NCBI RefSeq assembly: GCF_016508585.1
Contig: NZ_JADVOP010000006.1
Location: 62,001-126,000, forward strand
Source: Acinetobacter baumannii
Lineage (GTDB): Bacteria > Pseudomonadota > Gammaproteobacteria > Pseudomonadales > Moraxellaceae
DNA: 64,000 bases
Reading direction: 5' to 3'
Under the pieces are notes generated by a model. That model worked only from the letters and a program-made list of their open reading frames with translations, searched no databases and had not been told where the DNA came from. The position numbers were made by a program, and so were the translations under genes. Below are positions 55,419-64,000 of this stretch, in pieces (within the stretch, counting starts at the first letter, position 1; each line of letters opens with the position of its first letter).

Positions 55419-56489
55419 ATGAGCAACTCAACTTCTACCCCAAACACTGGTTTAAGCTATAAAGACGCTGGTGTCGATATTGAAGCGGGCGACGCACTTG
55501 TCGATCGAATCAAATCAGTCGCTAAACGCACAACACGCCCTGAAGTAATGGGTGGTTTAGGCGGCTTCGGTGCACTTTGCAAAATTCCTAAAGGTTATGA
55601 AGAACCAGTTCTTGTATCAGGTACAGATGGTGTCGGTACAAAACTACGTTTAGCTTTAAACTTAAACCGTCATGACACAATTGGTCAAGACTTGGTTGCA
55701 ATGTGTGTAAACGACCTTTTAGTGTGTGGTGCAGAACCTTTATTCTTCCTTGATTATTATGCAACAGGCCATCTCAATGTAGATGTTGCTGCAAATGTCG
55801 TGACTGGTATTGGTCAAGGCTGTGAACTTGCAGGCTGTGCTTTAGTCGGTGGTGAAACTGCTGAAATGCCAGGAATGTATGAAGGCGAAGACTATGATCT
55901 TGCAGGTTTTTCTGTAGGTGTTGTTGAAGCAAGCAAAATTATTGATGGCTCTAAAGTTAAAGCGGGTGACGTTTTGATTGGTTTAGCATCTTCTGGTGCG
56001 CATTCAAATGGTTACTCTTTGCTTCGTAAAATCCTTGATGTAAAAAATGTCGATTTGACACAACTTGTAGAGGGTCGCCCTCTTGCAGATGTTGCGATGG
56101 AACCTACGCGTATTTATGTAAAACCTGTTCTTGAACTTTGCAAACAAGTTGATGTTCATGCCATGGCACATATTACGGGTGGCGGTTTACCTGGAAATTT
56201 ACCTCGTGTATTGCCAAATGGTGCGCAAGCAGTCATTCAAGAATCTTCATGGGAATGGCCTGAGCTATTCAAACTGTTACAACGTGAAGGTGGTGTTGAA
56301 CAATTCGAGATGTATCGTACTTTCAACTGTGGCGTAGGCATGGTGATTGCTGTTGATGCGAATGATGCAGATAAAACGATTGAAGTATTGACCACACAAG
56401 GCGAAAAAGCTTGGAAAATTGGTCATATTCAAGAAAATTCAGCTTCTGTTGAAGGCGCTGACGAAAAAATTCGTGTCATTTTTGCCTAA
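55419..56489 (+). CDS. purM: Phosphoribosylformylglycinamidine cyclo-ligase
   Basis: 356 residues. [20 protein letters not shown] at the start, [52 protein letters not shown] and the C-terminal [17 protein letters not shown] mark PurM. It forms aminoimidazole ribonucleotide in purine synthesis. GGAG lies before the ATG. purN follows by 8 bp. Confidence 0.97.
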   Translation: MSNSTSTPNTGLSYKDAGVDIEAGDALVDRIKSVAKRTTRPEVMGGLGGFGALCKIPKGYEEPVLVSGTDGVGTKLRLALNLNRHDTIGQDLVAMCVNDLLVCGAEPLFFLDYYATGHLNVDVAANVVTGIGQGCELAGCALVGGETAEMPGMYEGEDYDLAGFSVGVVEASKIIDGSKVKAGDVLIGLASSGAHSNGYSLLRKILDVKNVDLTQLVEGRPLADVAMEPTRIYVKPVLELCKQVDVHAMAHITGGGLPGNLPRVLPNGAQAVIQESSWEWPELFKLLQREGGVEQFEMYRTFNCGVGMVIAVDANDADKTIEVLTTQGEKAWKIGHIQENSASVEGADEKIRVIFA

Positions 56490-56497
56490 GTTTTCGC

Positions 56498-57130
56498 ATG
56501 ATTAAAATTGCTGTACTTGTTTCAGGCAGTGGAAGCAATCTACAAGCCTTGATTGACGCCAATCTTTCAGGGCAAATCGTAGGAGTCATTTCCAATAAAC
56601 CTGAAGCATACGCTTTAGAGCGTGCGACAAAGGCAGGCATTGCGACTCGCGTGATTGAACATAAAAATTATTCCAATCGTGAAGCATTTGATGATGTCAT
56701 GCATCAACAATTAAAAGATTGGGATGTTGATCTGGTCATTCTCGCGGGATTTATGCGTATCCTGAGTGCCCAATTTGTAAATGCTTGGCAAGGCAAAATG
56801 GTCAATATCCATCCTTCCCTGTTGCCAAACTACAAAGGCATGCATACCCATCAACGCGTTTTAAACACTGGGGATGTATGGCATGGCTGTACTGTGCATT
56901 ATGTCACCGCGGAATTGGATGCAGGTCAAGCATTGACACAAGGAATTTTAAAAGTTGATTTGCATGACAATGCTCAATCTCTTGCGGCACGTGTACATGT
57001 CCTTGAACATTTAATTTACCCTCAAGCCGTTGAATGGATCTGCAATGGTACCCTGCAGCATTTGGACAATGGTCAAGTGTTGTATAGAGGGCAAGTGCTT
57101 GAGAAACCAATTCAGTTCTGTCAGTTTTAG
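56498..57130 (+). CDS. purN: Phosphoribosylglycinamide formyltransferase
   Basis: 210 residues. VLVSGSGSNLQALIDA (phosphate loop), LAGFMRILSAQFV, and the catalytic region NIHPSLLPNYKGMHTHQRVL with conserved Asn/His, then GCTVHYVTAELDAG. Uses 10-formyltetrahydrofolate in the third step of purine synthesis. Operon with purM. Confidence 0.97.
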   Translation: MIKIAVLVSGSGSNLQALIDANLSGQIVGVISNKPEAYALERATKAGIATRVIEHKNYSNREAFDDVMHQQLKDWDVDLVILAGFMRILSAQFVNAWQGKMVNIHPSLLPNYKGMHTHQRVLNTGDVWHGCTVHYVTAELDAGQALTQGILKVDLHDNAQSLAARVHVLEHLIYPQAVEWICNGTLQHLDNGQVLYRGQVLEKPIQFCQF

Positions 57131-57157
57131 ACAATATTTGAGTTGAAATATGCTCTA

Positions 57158-57188
57158 AAAAAAATGCATCTCAGGATGCATTTTTTTC
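57158..57188. terminator. Terminator of purMN
   Basis: A 13-bp perfect stem (57158-57170 with 57075-type complement at 57175-57187), loop TCAG, A-run left and T-run right. It works in both directions. Confidence 0.92.
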
Positions 57189-57285
57189 ACTGAAAACATT
57201 CAACTGAACATGGTAAAGCTTCCAATCAGATTCAATATGTGTGCAACAGTCAGTCTGTTGAAAAATCTATACGCCCTTAAAACAA

Positions 57286-58101
57286 CTATTTATTTCGTAT
57301 CAATTGCTTGACCAGTTCAACAGTTTCAACTGGATGTTCCAAAGGGAACATATGACCACCTGACGTAACTGTAAAAGGTATATTAAATTTCTTTTTTACA
57401 ATTTGAGGAAATTTACGCTTTAAAAATGGACTTTCTGAACCAATCACCAAATCTACAGGTACCTGAGGTTGTGGATGCGGCAGCCACCAATAAGATGGTC
57501 CACTTCTAAAAATTGCAACTTCCACATCTTTAGGAATGGTTAAGGTGACTCCACCGCACACATGATCTTCCGTTAAGGCATGGTCAATATATGCTTGGAA
57601 ACAATCTTCATCAAAATGCTGGTAAAAACCTTTGGGTCTCAGGAGCTCTGCTGCTTGTTGACGTGATTCCCAATGATCCCGTCGTCGTAAACTCAAATGT
57701 GCTGGCGTGATTTGATCGACTTTTTTTGGGAAAAAAGTTTTTGCGAGATTAAAAAATAATGAAGCTTTGCCCATAATTAAAGGAGGGTCTAATAGAATCG
57801 CTTGCTCAAATAAATCTGGACGTTTAAAAGCAGCCAAAAATGTCGCAACAGAACCTAAAGAATGCCCTAGCCCGATCACTTTACGGCCACTGGATTGCTG
57901 GACAATGCTATCTATCACTTGATCAGCAAAGTTCGACCAATTGCTATCGATTGGATAACGTTGATCGGTTCCCAACAATGACACATAGATGACATCATAT
58001 TGATCTTTCAATAATTCAAACAGTTTTGTATATACCTTTGAAGGTACGCCATTGGCATGGGCAAAATGAATAACAGGTTTCATATGAGATAAGCGGGTCA
58101 T
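57286..58101 (-). CDS. Alpha/beta hydrolase
   Basis: 271 residues from ATG 58101, with AAGGAAC upstream. Nucleophile elbow GLGHSLGSVATF (Ser in GHSLG), FAHANGVPS near the N-terminus (oxyanion loop), a helical cap with HWESRQQAAELLRPKGF, a possible acid in VDLVIGSES and the catalytic His in SGGHMFPLEHP. A lipase/esterase type enzyme of the alpha/beta hydrolase 1 family; substrate unknown. Single gene. Confidence 0.87.
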   Translation of the reverse strand: MTRLSHMKPVIHFAHANGVPSKVYTKLFELLKDQYDVIYVSLLGTDQRYPIDSNWSNFADQVIDSIVQQSSGRKVIGLGHSLGSVATFLAAFKRPDLFEQAILLDPPLIMGKASLFFNLAKTFFPKKVDQITPAHLSLRRRDHWESRQQAAELLRPKGFYQHFDEDCFQAYIDHALTEDHVCGGVTLTIPKDVEVAIFRSGPSYWWLPHPQPQVPVDLVIGSESPFLKRKFPQIVKKKFNIPFTVTSGGHMFPLEHPVETVELVKQLIRNK

Positions 58102-58461
58102 GTGTTCCTTTTACATTCAAAAATCTAGGCAATTGAAAACACTGTATAGAATAATTTGCCTTGCGTTAACCATTTTTTTAGACTGTTTAGACTATTCTTT
58201 TGGATGAAGCTTGAATGTATCAATAAAAAATGAGGATATGGAGTATTTTGATTTTGCTGACTTTTCTTTAATCATCCAATGGTATTGATGATTGATCATC
58301 CATTCAGGATTGGTATTTTTTATCTGCTGATGAAAGATAGATGATTTCTTTCTGGTGTAGCACTAAATTTACAAAACGCTGACGATCAGCGTATAAACCA
58401 GTTTTCATGCCGTAAAGCGTGTTCAACCAGTGACCACGCTTTACATATCATGTATTTAAAA
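58102..58461. other. Intergenic 360 bp with hairpin
   Basis: No gene seen. A perfect 9-bp hairpin, TAAAGCGTG (58413-58421) with CACGCTTTA (58435-58443), stands 20 bp after the sppA stop (minus strand) but lacks a T-tract. It may aid termination. Confidence 0.5.
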
Positions 58462-59493
58462 CTATTGCATTTTTACATCTTGATTCATACCCAGTTTTTG
58501 GTTGATTGTCTCACCGAGACCATGCCCCATTTCCGACCCCATACGTCCAAGAATTGAATCAAATGGGCTTCGTTCAACTGTGTAATTGACTGTTTTCTTA
58601 ACCTTTAACTCGCGTTTTAAACTTTCGATATTGCCGGCTTTATCAGCGATACCCAATTTAATCGCTTGTTCGCCTGTCCAGAATAAGCCAGAGAAGATTG
58701 CTGGATCTTGAGATTTGAGTTTGGCACCACGACCTTGTTTTACTGCATCAATAAAATGCGCATGTACATTGTCTAATAACGCCTGAATATGTGCACGTTG
58801 TTCTGGGTTAATAGGTTTGGTCATACTGAGGATATCTTTATTGTTCCCAGATGTCATCGTACGGTCTTCAACACCTAGCTTTTGTGCTAAACCACTGACC
58901 CCATAGTTTGGCATAATGACACCAATAGAGCCGACCAAACTTGATGGATTTACCCAAATCTCATCCGCTGCAGAAGCAATATAGTAAGCACCTGATGCAC
59001 CCATATCACCAATTACGGCATATACTTTTTTATCAGGATTCTGCTTTTTAAGATACTGAATTTCCTGCCAAATATCATCTGATTGAACAGGAGAGCCACC
59101 AGGTGAGTTGACATTCAATACTACAGCTTTGGCAGATTTAGCTTCGAAAGCTTTCTTCAATGATTTGATCGTATCGGTACTATTCACACCCTGACTGCTT
59201 GAGTCGATTGTGCCAATAATATTGACCACGCCTAAATGGTTTTCGGAGGTCATTGAACCATCATCTGCACTCGATAAAGAACAACTTTTGACGAATGCAA
59301 CCAAAACAAAGAGAATATACAGAAAAGTCAGAATCTTGAAGAAAATTCCCCAACGTCGACTACGACGCTGTTCCTCCACAGAAGCAAGCACTGCTTTTTC
59401 CAAGATCTTCCATTCCTGCCCTGTAGGCTGCTGACCTACATTCGAGTTCAAATTTGTATTGTCATTTTGAGGTTTAGGTGGCCAATCGGACAT
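58462..59493 (-). CDS. sppA: S49 family signal peptide peptidase (SppA, short form)
   Basis: 343 residues. A cytoplasmic N-terminus (about 1-45) precedes one membrane helix (FFKILTFLYILFVLVAFVK). Protease domain: VVLNVNSPGGSPVQSDD, GDMGASGAYYIASAADEIW with the catalytic Ser in GASGAYY, and NNKDILSMTKPINP for the likely general-base Lys. It degrades cleaved signal peptides at the membrane. Single-domain short type (about 340 residues) rather than the 600-residue E. coli form. Confidence 0.9.
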   Translation of the reverse strand: MSDWPPKPQNDNTNLNSNVGQQPTGQEWKILEKAVLASVEEQRRSRRWGIFFKILTFLYILFVLVAFVKSCSLSSADDGSMTSENHLGVVNIIGTIDSSSQGVNSTDTIKSLKKAFEAKSAKAVVLNVNSPGGSPVQSDDIWQEIQYLKKQNPDKKVYAVIGDMGASGAYYIASAADEIWVNPSSLVGSIGVIMPNYGVSGLAQKLGVEDRTMTSGNNKDILSMTKPINPEQRAHIQALLDNVHAHFIDAVKQGRGAKLKSQDPAIFSGLFWTGEQAIKLGIADKAGNIESLKRELKVKKTVNYTVERSPFDSILGRMGSEMGHGLGETINQKLGMNQDVKMQ

Positions 59494-59687
59494 TTATACC
59501 ATCCAAATTAATTATTCATGCTTCATTATATACACTGAATCCGTATAATCTATTTAATCATTACGATTTAACTTATAATATTTCGCTAAATCTTAAAATT
59601 AGGGCGTGTTGATTTTGCGTAGAGGCTTATAATGCCAGCGAAAATCAAGCTCCCCCTATTCACCTCAGTATTAATTTCTTGATCCAG

Positions 59688-60647
59688 ATGACTGATAAAC
59701 ATAAAACCATAACCACACGACTACTTAATTTCTTTAGCCAGCTTCCTATCCCAGTGGCTCGTTTTATTGCCCGAATTTTAGCTGGATTGGTCAATTTATT
59801 GCGTATCACCAAGACATCTGAAACTATTCGTCTTAATATTGAAATATGCTTTCCAGAATTAGACAAAGCGCAACGCGAAAAAATTACCGAACATGCCATT
59901 CGTAACGAATTACAGTCCTATATGGAATTTTTTACCGTATGGGGTGGATCAAATCAAAAAAATATTGATCGTATTCATCAGATTCAAGGTGAACACTTTT
60001 TTCATGATGCCATTGCAGCAGGCAAAGGCTTAGTATTAATCGTGCCGCATTTTGGGACTTGGGAAGTCATGAATGCTTGGTTTGCACAATATACTCAAAT
60101 GACCATCATGTATGAACCGATCAAGGACGTCAGTGCAGATGATTTTGTACGTGCTGCACGGAGTCGAGAAAATGCTACGCTTGTACCTACGGATGAGTCA
60201 GGTGTGCGTCGAATTTTTAGAGCCTTGAAACAGGGTGGTACAACCGTCATTCTGCCGGATCATACCCCTCATCAAGGGGGTGAACTGATTGAGTACTTTG
60301 GTATACCCCTTTCTTCAAGCAATTTAAGTGCAAAATTAATTCAAAAAACCAAAGCCAAAGCACTATTCTTATATGCCATCAGAAATGACAACCAAGGTTT
60401 TGACATGGTCATTCAACCAGTGGATGAAGAAATCTATCAAGTTGATGCCAATCAAGGCACACGGATCATTTACCAATTGTTGGAACAGCTTATTTGCCAA
60501 TATCCCGAACATTATCATTGGAGTTATAAACGCTTTAAAGCCCATCCGCAGCTTAAGCAGATTTATAATGTTCCCAATAAAGAAGCCATGGAAATGGCGA
60601 ATCTCATTCGTAATGGTTCAACTTTCAGCCCTACCCAGCCATTTTAG
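59688..60647 (+). CDS. Lipid A-type lauroyl/myristoyl acyltransferase (LpxL/LpxM family)
   Basis: 319 residues from ATG 59688; an in-frame TTG at 59679 has no ribosome site. One N-terminal hydrophobic segment, then the HxxxxE catalytic motif as HFGTWEV, ILPDHTPHQGGEL and HYHWSYKRFK at the end, all typical of LpxL/LpxM acyltransferases that add late acyl chains to lipid A. Which chain it adds cannot be read. The 3' end overlaps the convergent comEC gene by 30 bp. Confidence 0.87.
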   Translation: MTDKHKTITTRLLNFFSQLPIPVARFIARILAGLVNLLRITKTSETIRLNIEICFPELDKAQREKITEHAIRNELQSYMEFFTVWGGSNQKNIDRIHQIQGEHFFHDAIAAGKGLVLIVPHFGTWEVMNAWFAQYTQMTIMYEPIKDVSADDFVRAARSRENATLVPTDESGVRRIFRALKQGGTTVILPDHTPHQGGELIEYFGIPLSSSNLSAKLIQKTKAKALFLYAIRNDNQGFDMVIQPVDEEIYQVDANQGTRIIYQLLEQLICQYPEHYHWSYKRFKAHPQLKQIYNVPNKEAMEMANLIRNGSTFSPTQPF

Positions 60648-63125
60648 ACTGTCACGAAAACCGTTTATTTTCATCTCGCCGTTACGATGAAGATCAATTT
60701 GGATCGTCCCCTGCTGACTGGTTGATTTGAGTGGAATATTTAAATGAGCCAGACGTTTCAATACGATCGGATGCGGGTGACCATAACGATTGTTATATCC
60801 AGCCGATACAATCGCTAGCTTAGGCTGCAGTTGTTTTAAAAAGGCATACGAGGAACTGTTCTGACTCCCATGATGTCCCAATACCAACACATCTACTTTT
60901 AAATCTGGATATTGCTGTAATAAACCAAACTCAGTTTCCCAGCCTGCATCTCCCATCAGCAAAAAGTTTTGATAGGACTTTGATTGCGGTACTTGAATAT
61001 AGACCACACATGACTGTTCATTTTTATTGTATGCCGCCTGACTGAGTTTATTCTGGGCAGGCGATAGTATTGAAATGCGAATCTCAGCATATTGCCAGAC
61101 TTGTCCCTGCTGACAATATTCAAATTGATAGTGTTTAAAATCTTCATGTTGTTCATTGGAAAGCACTTTATCAATCTTGATCTGTTCTGCAATCTGTGTA
61201 AATGCACCACTATGATCTTGATCCAGATGCGTTAAAATCACTTGATCAAGCTCACGAATCCCTTGCCGCATCAGATAAGGCAACATCACTTGCTGCGCTA
61301 TGCTGAATTGAGTTTCATCCCATGAACCTCCTGTGTCAATCAGCATTTTATGTTGGGGCAACCTGATCAGTACTGCCTGACCCTGTCCGACATCAAGAAC
61401 ATCCAACTGAAAAATTGAAGGGCTTTGTTGAGGTAAAAGTAGCGGGCTCAAACATAACAGAGCCCAAAATTTGGGAACTGTTCCTTGAGGAAGGAATAAA
61501 ATAAATAAAGCCAATGCCAGACAGAAAATTTCAAATTGGCTGAATGCCCACCAGCGCAACTCTCCCCCTAAAGATTGATCAAACAGGTCTAATCCTGCGA
61601 CTAAAATGGACAGAAGCAGATCAGAAAACTGAAATATCCATAATCCAAGCGGCTCAGAAACAATACTCAGAGCAGCGGCTATTATTTCAATAGGGACAAT
61701 CATCGCCATCATGGGAATGGCTATCAAATTACTCACGGGAGCGAGCCAAGAGAATTGTTGAAACACCCATAGGACCAATGGCATAAGTGCAATAAAAATT
61801 TTCCATTGGGATTCGATCAATACATAGATAAAGCGTTTGGCTTGTATCTTCCAAGTGAGAATCTGATGGGGATCCTGTTGCTGGATCGTTTGATAAATTC
61901 GAATCAAAATAAAACACGTCCCAAAGGACAAGGCAAACGCCGCAGAAAGAATACTAAAAGGGTCCAGCAACAATAAAATACTGGCAGCCAACAATAAATG
62001 TTTTAGCGGTTGAATTTTTTGTTTTAACAGAATGATCAGACTTAAAATGATGATCGTCAGCATGGTTCGAAGTGCTGGAATTTCAAATCCGACAAAAGCA
62101 GTGTAAAACACCACACAGATTAAAAATGGGTAGACCATCAAATAAGGTCGCGGCACTTTTAAAAAAATAGACGAGAAAAATTGCTTGATGAAAAAATTGA
62201 ATAAAAAGCAAAATAACGTCGCAAAAATCAACACATGAGGACCAGAGATTGCCAATAGATGGGAAATTCCCGTTTTTTTAAATAAATCTTGTATCGTACT
62301 TGGTAATAAACTTTCATCTCCTGTTAACAATGCCAGCAATAACCCTTTATGCTGCAAGGATGAATGAGCAATTAAGTTCCTAAAATCGAATCGTAATTTT
62401 TCTATTTTCAATTGTGCCTGTTTCCACCATGCCTGTTGACGGTCAATAAAGGCAGCATAGCCCATCCGCTTAACTTGATCAGGCGCAATGAGATCAATGG
62501 ACTGAGGGTGCAATATGCCCAAAATATTTTCCTGAATACTCCATTTTTCTTTATCAAATGTGCCTTCTACTGCAAAACCGTGGACAGGCTTAATTTGACC
62601 TGTCACCCGATAGTACTGCCCCAATTTTAAAAGCTCCGCTTGGGAAGGATTAACATATAACAGTAGCTGTATGGTCTGTTGAGGAGCTAACAGCTGAACT
62701 TTTTGTTGGATCGTTGCTGTATTTGAAAATCTATCGCCAGATATTGTCGTTTTTTGCTTAACTTTATTGATATGGGCAATATAGATAATGTGTTCGATTT
62801 GACCGTGTGCGGCATCTCTTAAATTCAGTCGTTGCTCTAATGCACTGTCTGCATAATACCAGCCGATCAAGCCGCTGAGTAAAGTGATTAAAGCTGTGCG
62901 AAAAAGTTTAAAATAGATGGAACCTATAATTTTGTAGTTAAAATAATGAAATAAAATCAGCAGAAGATTTGCCCCGATACCTAAAACAAGGAACAGATTG
63001 ACATGCTGTGGCAAGGGATAGCCCAGCAGTGAAATACCCACCACCCATCCGACCAAGATGAAATATATATACATATAATTGTTCAATTTTATTGTTTTCG
63101 GTATGTTTGTGCTGATTAAGCCCAA
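60618..63125 (-). CDS. comEC: DNA internalisation protein ComEC/Rec2
   Basis: 835 residues. N-terminal helices, a soluble OB-like domain (about 90-220), the competence domain with LLALLTGDESLLPSTIQDLFKKTGISHLLAISGPH (typical ComEC box), then many helices, and a C-terminal metallo-beta-lactamase domain with VLDVGQGQAVLIRLP, LIDTGGSWDE, VILTHLDQDHSGA and LVLGHHGSQNSSSYAFL. It moves single-stranded DNA through the inner membrane during natural transformation. Complete, so transformation is probably intact at this step. Confidence 0.95.
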   Translation of the reverse strand: MGLISTNIPKTIKLNNYMYIYFILVGWVVGISLLGYPLPQHVNLFLVLGIGANLLLILFHYFNYKIIGSIYFKLFRTALITLLSGLIGWYYADSALEQRLNLRDAAHGQIEHIIYIAHINKVKQKTTISGDRFSNTATIQQKVQLLAPQQTIQLLLYVNPSQAELLKLGQYYRVTGQIKPVHGFAVEGTFDKEKWSIQENILGILHPQSIDLIAPDQVKRMGYAAFIDRQQAWWKQAQLKIEKLRFDFRNLIAHSSLQHKGLLLALLTGDESLLPSTIQDLFKKTGISHLLAISGPHVLIFATLFCFLFNFFIKQFFSSIFLKVPRPYLMVYPFLICVVFYTAFVGFEIPALRTMLTIIILSLIILLKQKIQPLKHLLLAASILLLLDPFSILSAAFALSFGTCFILIRIYQTIQQQDPHQILTWKIQAKRFIYVLIESQWKIFIALMPLVLWVFQQFSWLAPVSNLIAIPMMAMIVPIEIIAAALSIVSEPLGLWIFQFSDLLLSILVAGLDLFDQSLGGELRWWAFSQFEIFCLALALFILFLPQGTVPKFWALLCLSPLLLPQQSPSIFQLDVLDVGQGQAVLIRLPQHKMLIDTGGSWDETQFSIAQQVMLPYLMRQGIRELDQVILTHLDQDHSGAFTQIAEQIKIDKVLSNEQHEDFKHYQFEYCQQGQVWQYAEIRISILSPAQNKLSQAAYNKNEQSCVVYIQVPQSKSYQNFLLMGDAGWETEFGLLQQYPDLKVDVLVLGHHGSQNSSSYAFLKQLQPKLAIVSAGYNNRYGHPHPIVLKRLAHLNIPLKSTSQQGTIQIDLHRNGEMKINGFRDSLKWLGRAES

Positions 63126-63192
63126 GTTTTGGACTTAATCATGAATTATGAATATACACTTAATATTGCATCATTAAAATGACTAAAATCTT

Positions 63193-63891
63193 CTATTCAC
63201 CTACCCAGATACCATCTTGCATATGCAAAATACGATCTGCAGATTTTGCCAATTGCTCATCATGGGTCACGATTAACATTGCCATATTGAATTCCTCACG
63301 TAAATCACGTAGCAACTCAAAAATAGATTTTGCTGTCTTACGATCAAGATTACCGGTTGGCTCGTCCGCCAGCATCAACTTAGGCTGGGTGACTAAGGCA
63401 CGCGCCAAAGCCACGCGTTGGCGTTCACCTCCCGATAGTTCACCCGGTTGGTGAGTTAAACGATGCGATAACCCAACCCGTTCAAGCAAAAACTCAGCGC
63501 GTGCTTTAACCTGCTTAAATTCAGCATCTTTTCTTAACATCAACGGCATCGCAACATTTTCAAGCGCAGTAAATTCTGGCAATAAATGATGGAATTGATA
63601 AACAAAACCTAAGTTTTCGTTGCGTAAAAAGCCTCGCTCCGCTTCACCCAAATTGTCAAACCGTTTGCCATTTAGATTGACCATTCCCTGACTTGGGCGA
63701 TCCAAACCACCTAAAATATGCAACAAGGTACTTTTACCGGAGCCGCTTGAACCAACAATAGATACAAATTCACCTTGATGAACCTGTAGGGACAAGTCTT
63801 TGATCACCTCTACATGTGATTTTCCATCTGTAAATGATCTATAAATATTTTTCGCTTCGAGTACCACGGGTTGTACTGCACTACTATTCAT
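63193..63891 (-). CDS. lolD: Lipoprotein-releasing ABC ATPase LolD
   Basis: 232 residues from ATG 63891, which overlaps the lolC/E stop (ATGAATAG), so the two are coupled. Walker [21 protein letters not shown]-loop [17 protein letters not shown] (LolD-type), signature [15 protein letters not shown], Walker [13 protein letters not shown]. It powers release of outer-membrane lipoproteins by LolCE. A longer frame to 63951 overlaps the preceding gene and is rejected. Confidence 0.95.
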   Translation of the reverse strand: MNSSAVQPVVLEAKNIYRSFTDGKSHVEVIKDLSLQVHQGEFVSIVGSSGSGKSTLLHILGGLDRPSQGMVNLNGKRFDNLGEAERGFLRNENLGFVYQFHHLLPEFTALENVAMPLMLRKDAEFKQVKARAEFLLERVGLSHRLTHQPGELSGGERQRVALARALVTQPKLMLADEPTGNLDRKTAKSIFELLRDLREEFNMAMLIVTHDEQLAKSADRILHMQDGIWVGE

Positions 63892-64000
63892 AACGAAGCG
63901 CCTCCGCAGGTTGAATTTTGGCAGCACGCAATGCAGGATAGATGGTGGCAATAAAGCTTAGACCCAATGATAGCGTCACAATAATCACCACATCTTGCCA
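63884..64000 (-). CDS. lolC: LolC/LolE permease, 3' end only
   Basis: The last 38 codons of a gene cut by the window edge: [20 protein letters not shown] then PAEALRYE and stop. This is the C-terminal tail of LolC/LolE-type MacB-fold permeases. The stop overlaps the lolD start by eight bases. C or E cannot be told apart from this piece. Confidence 0.85.
   Translation of the reverse strand, partial: WQDVVIIVTLSLGLSFIATIYPALRAAKIQPAEALRYE

Noticed and set aside
1-64000. tRNA, rRNA, CRISPR arrays, insertion sequences, prophage genes
   Set aside because: Looked for; no cloverleaf-like, repeat-spacer, transposase or phage structural sequence was recognised.

Overview
The window looks like chromosomal DNA of an Acinetobacter (Moraxellaceae). 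It is AT-rich and carries the adjacent dat-ddc pair for 1,3-diaminopropane synthesis, a typical mutS/fdxA neighbourhood, two CSLREA proteins with GlyGly-CTERM tails, and the order lolC-lolD-comEC facing a lipid A-type acyltransferase. No rRNA, tRNA, CRISPR array, insertion sequence or intact prophage was recognised. All calls come from reading the sequence; nothing was searched.

1-6.4 kb is accessory-looking. It holds a secreted DUF4189 protein, an orphan Phd/YefM-type antitoxin, an AraC regulator, a dicarboxylate/amino-acid symporter, and a two-gene operon that reads as trans-3-hydroxy-L-proline dehydratase plus delta1-pyrroline-2-carboxylate reductase. An 18-bp direct repeat lies at 1-18 and 6340-6357 and may mark the segment's borders. 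6.5-19 kb is mostly core: mutS, a GNAT acetyltransferase lacking a normal start codon, fdxA, an M15-like lipoprotein, dat-ddc, a SIMPL-domain protein, a FecA-like TonB receptor behind a Fur box, and a TSUP permease.

19-31 kb holds an SMI1/KNR4 protein, a fatty-acid desaturase with its ferredoxin-type reductase and a divergent TetR regulator, a dapB homologue, an AI-2E family transporter, an acyl-CoA ligase, rapA and rluA. 31-43 kb holds a lipoprotein, an SRPBCC-MerR pair, a promoter/operator/terminator unit with no proper gene, a TetR gene, a haem-oxygenase-fold enzyme candidate, a cadmium/zinc-type CDF pump with CadR-like regulator and MerR-type operator, an arsR-acr3/arsC arsenic cluster, trhP with a YfhL ferredoxin, and a LysR/azoR pair.

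43-64 kb holds ahpF, a DsbA-fold protein without its CxxC, a three-gene TelA operon whose first gene is a diverged TelA paralogue, two tandem CSLREA/GlyGly-CTERM surface proteins, perM-like/hda, purM-purN, an alpha/beta hydrolase, an SppA-type protease, a lipid A-type acyltransferase, comEC, lolD and the 3' end of lolC/E.

The least described parts are the TelA tandem-paralogue operon (45.8-48.8 kb), the hydroxyproline module with spaced direct repeats (1.8-6.2 kb), the gene-less transcription unit at 33.8-34.05 kb and the tandem GlyGly-CTERM proteins.
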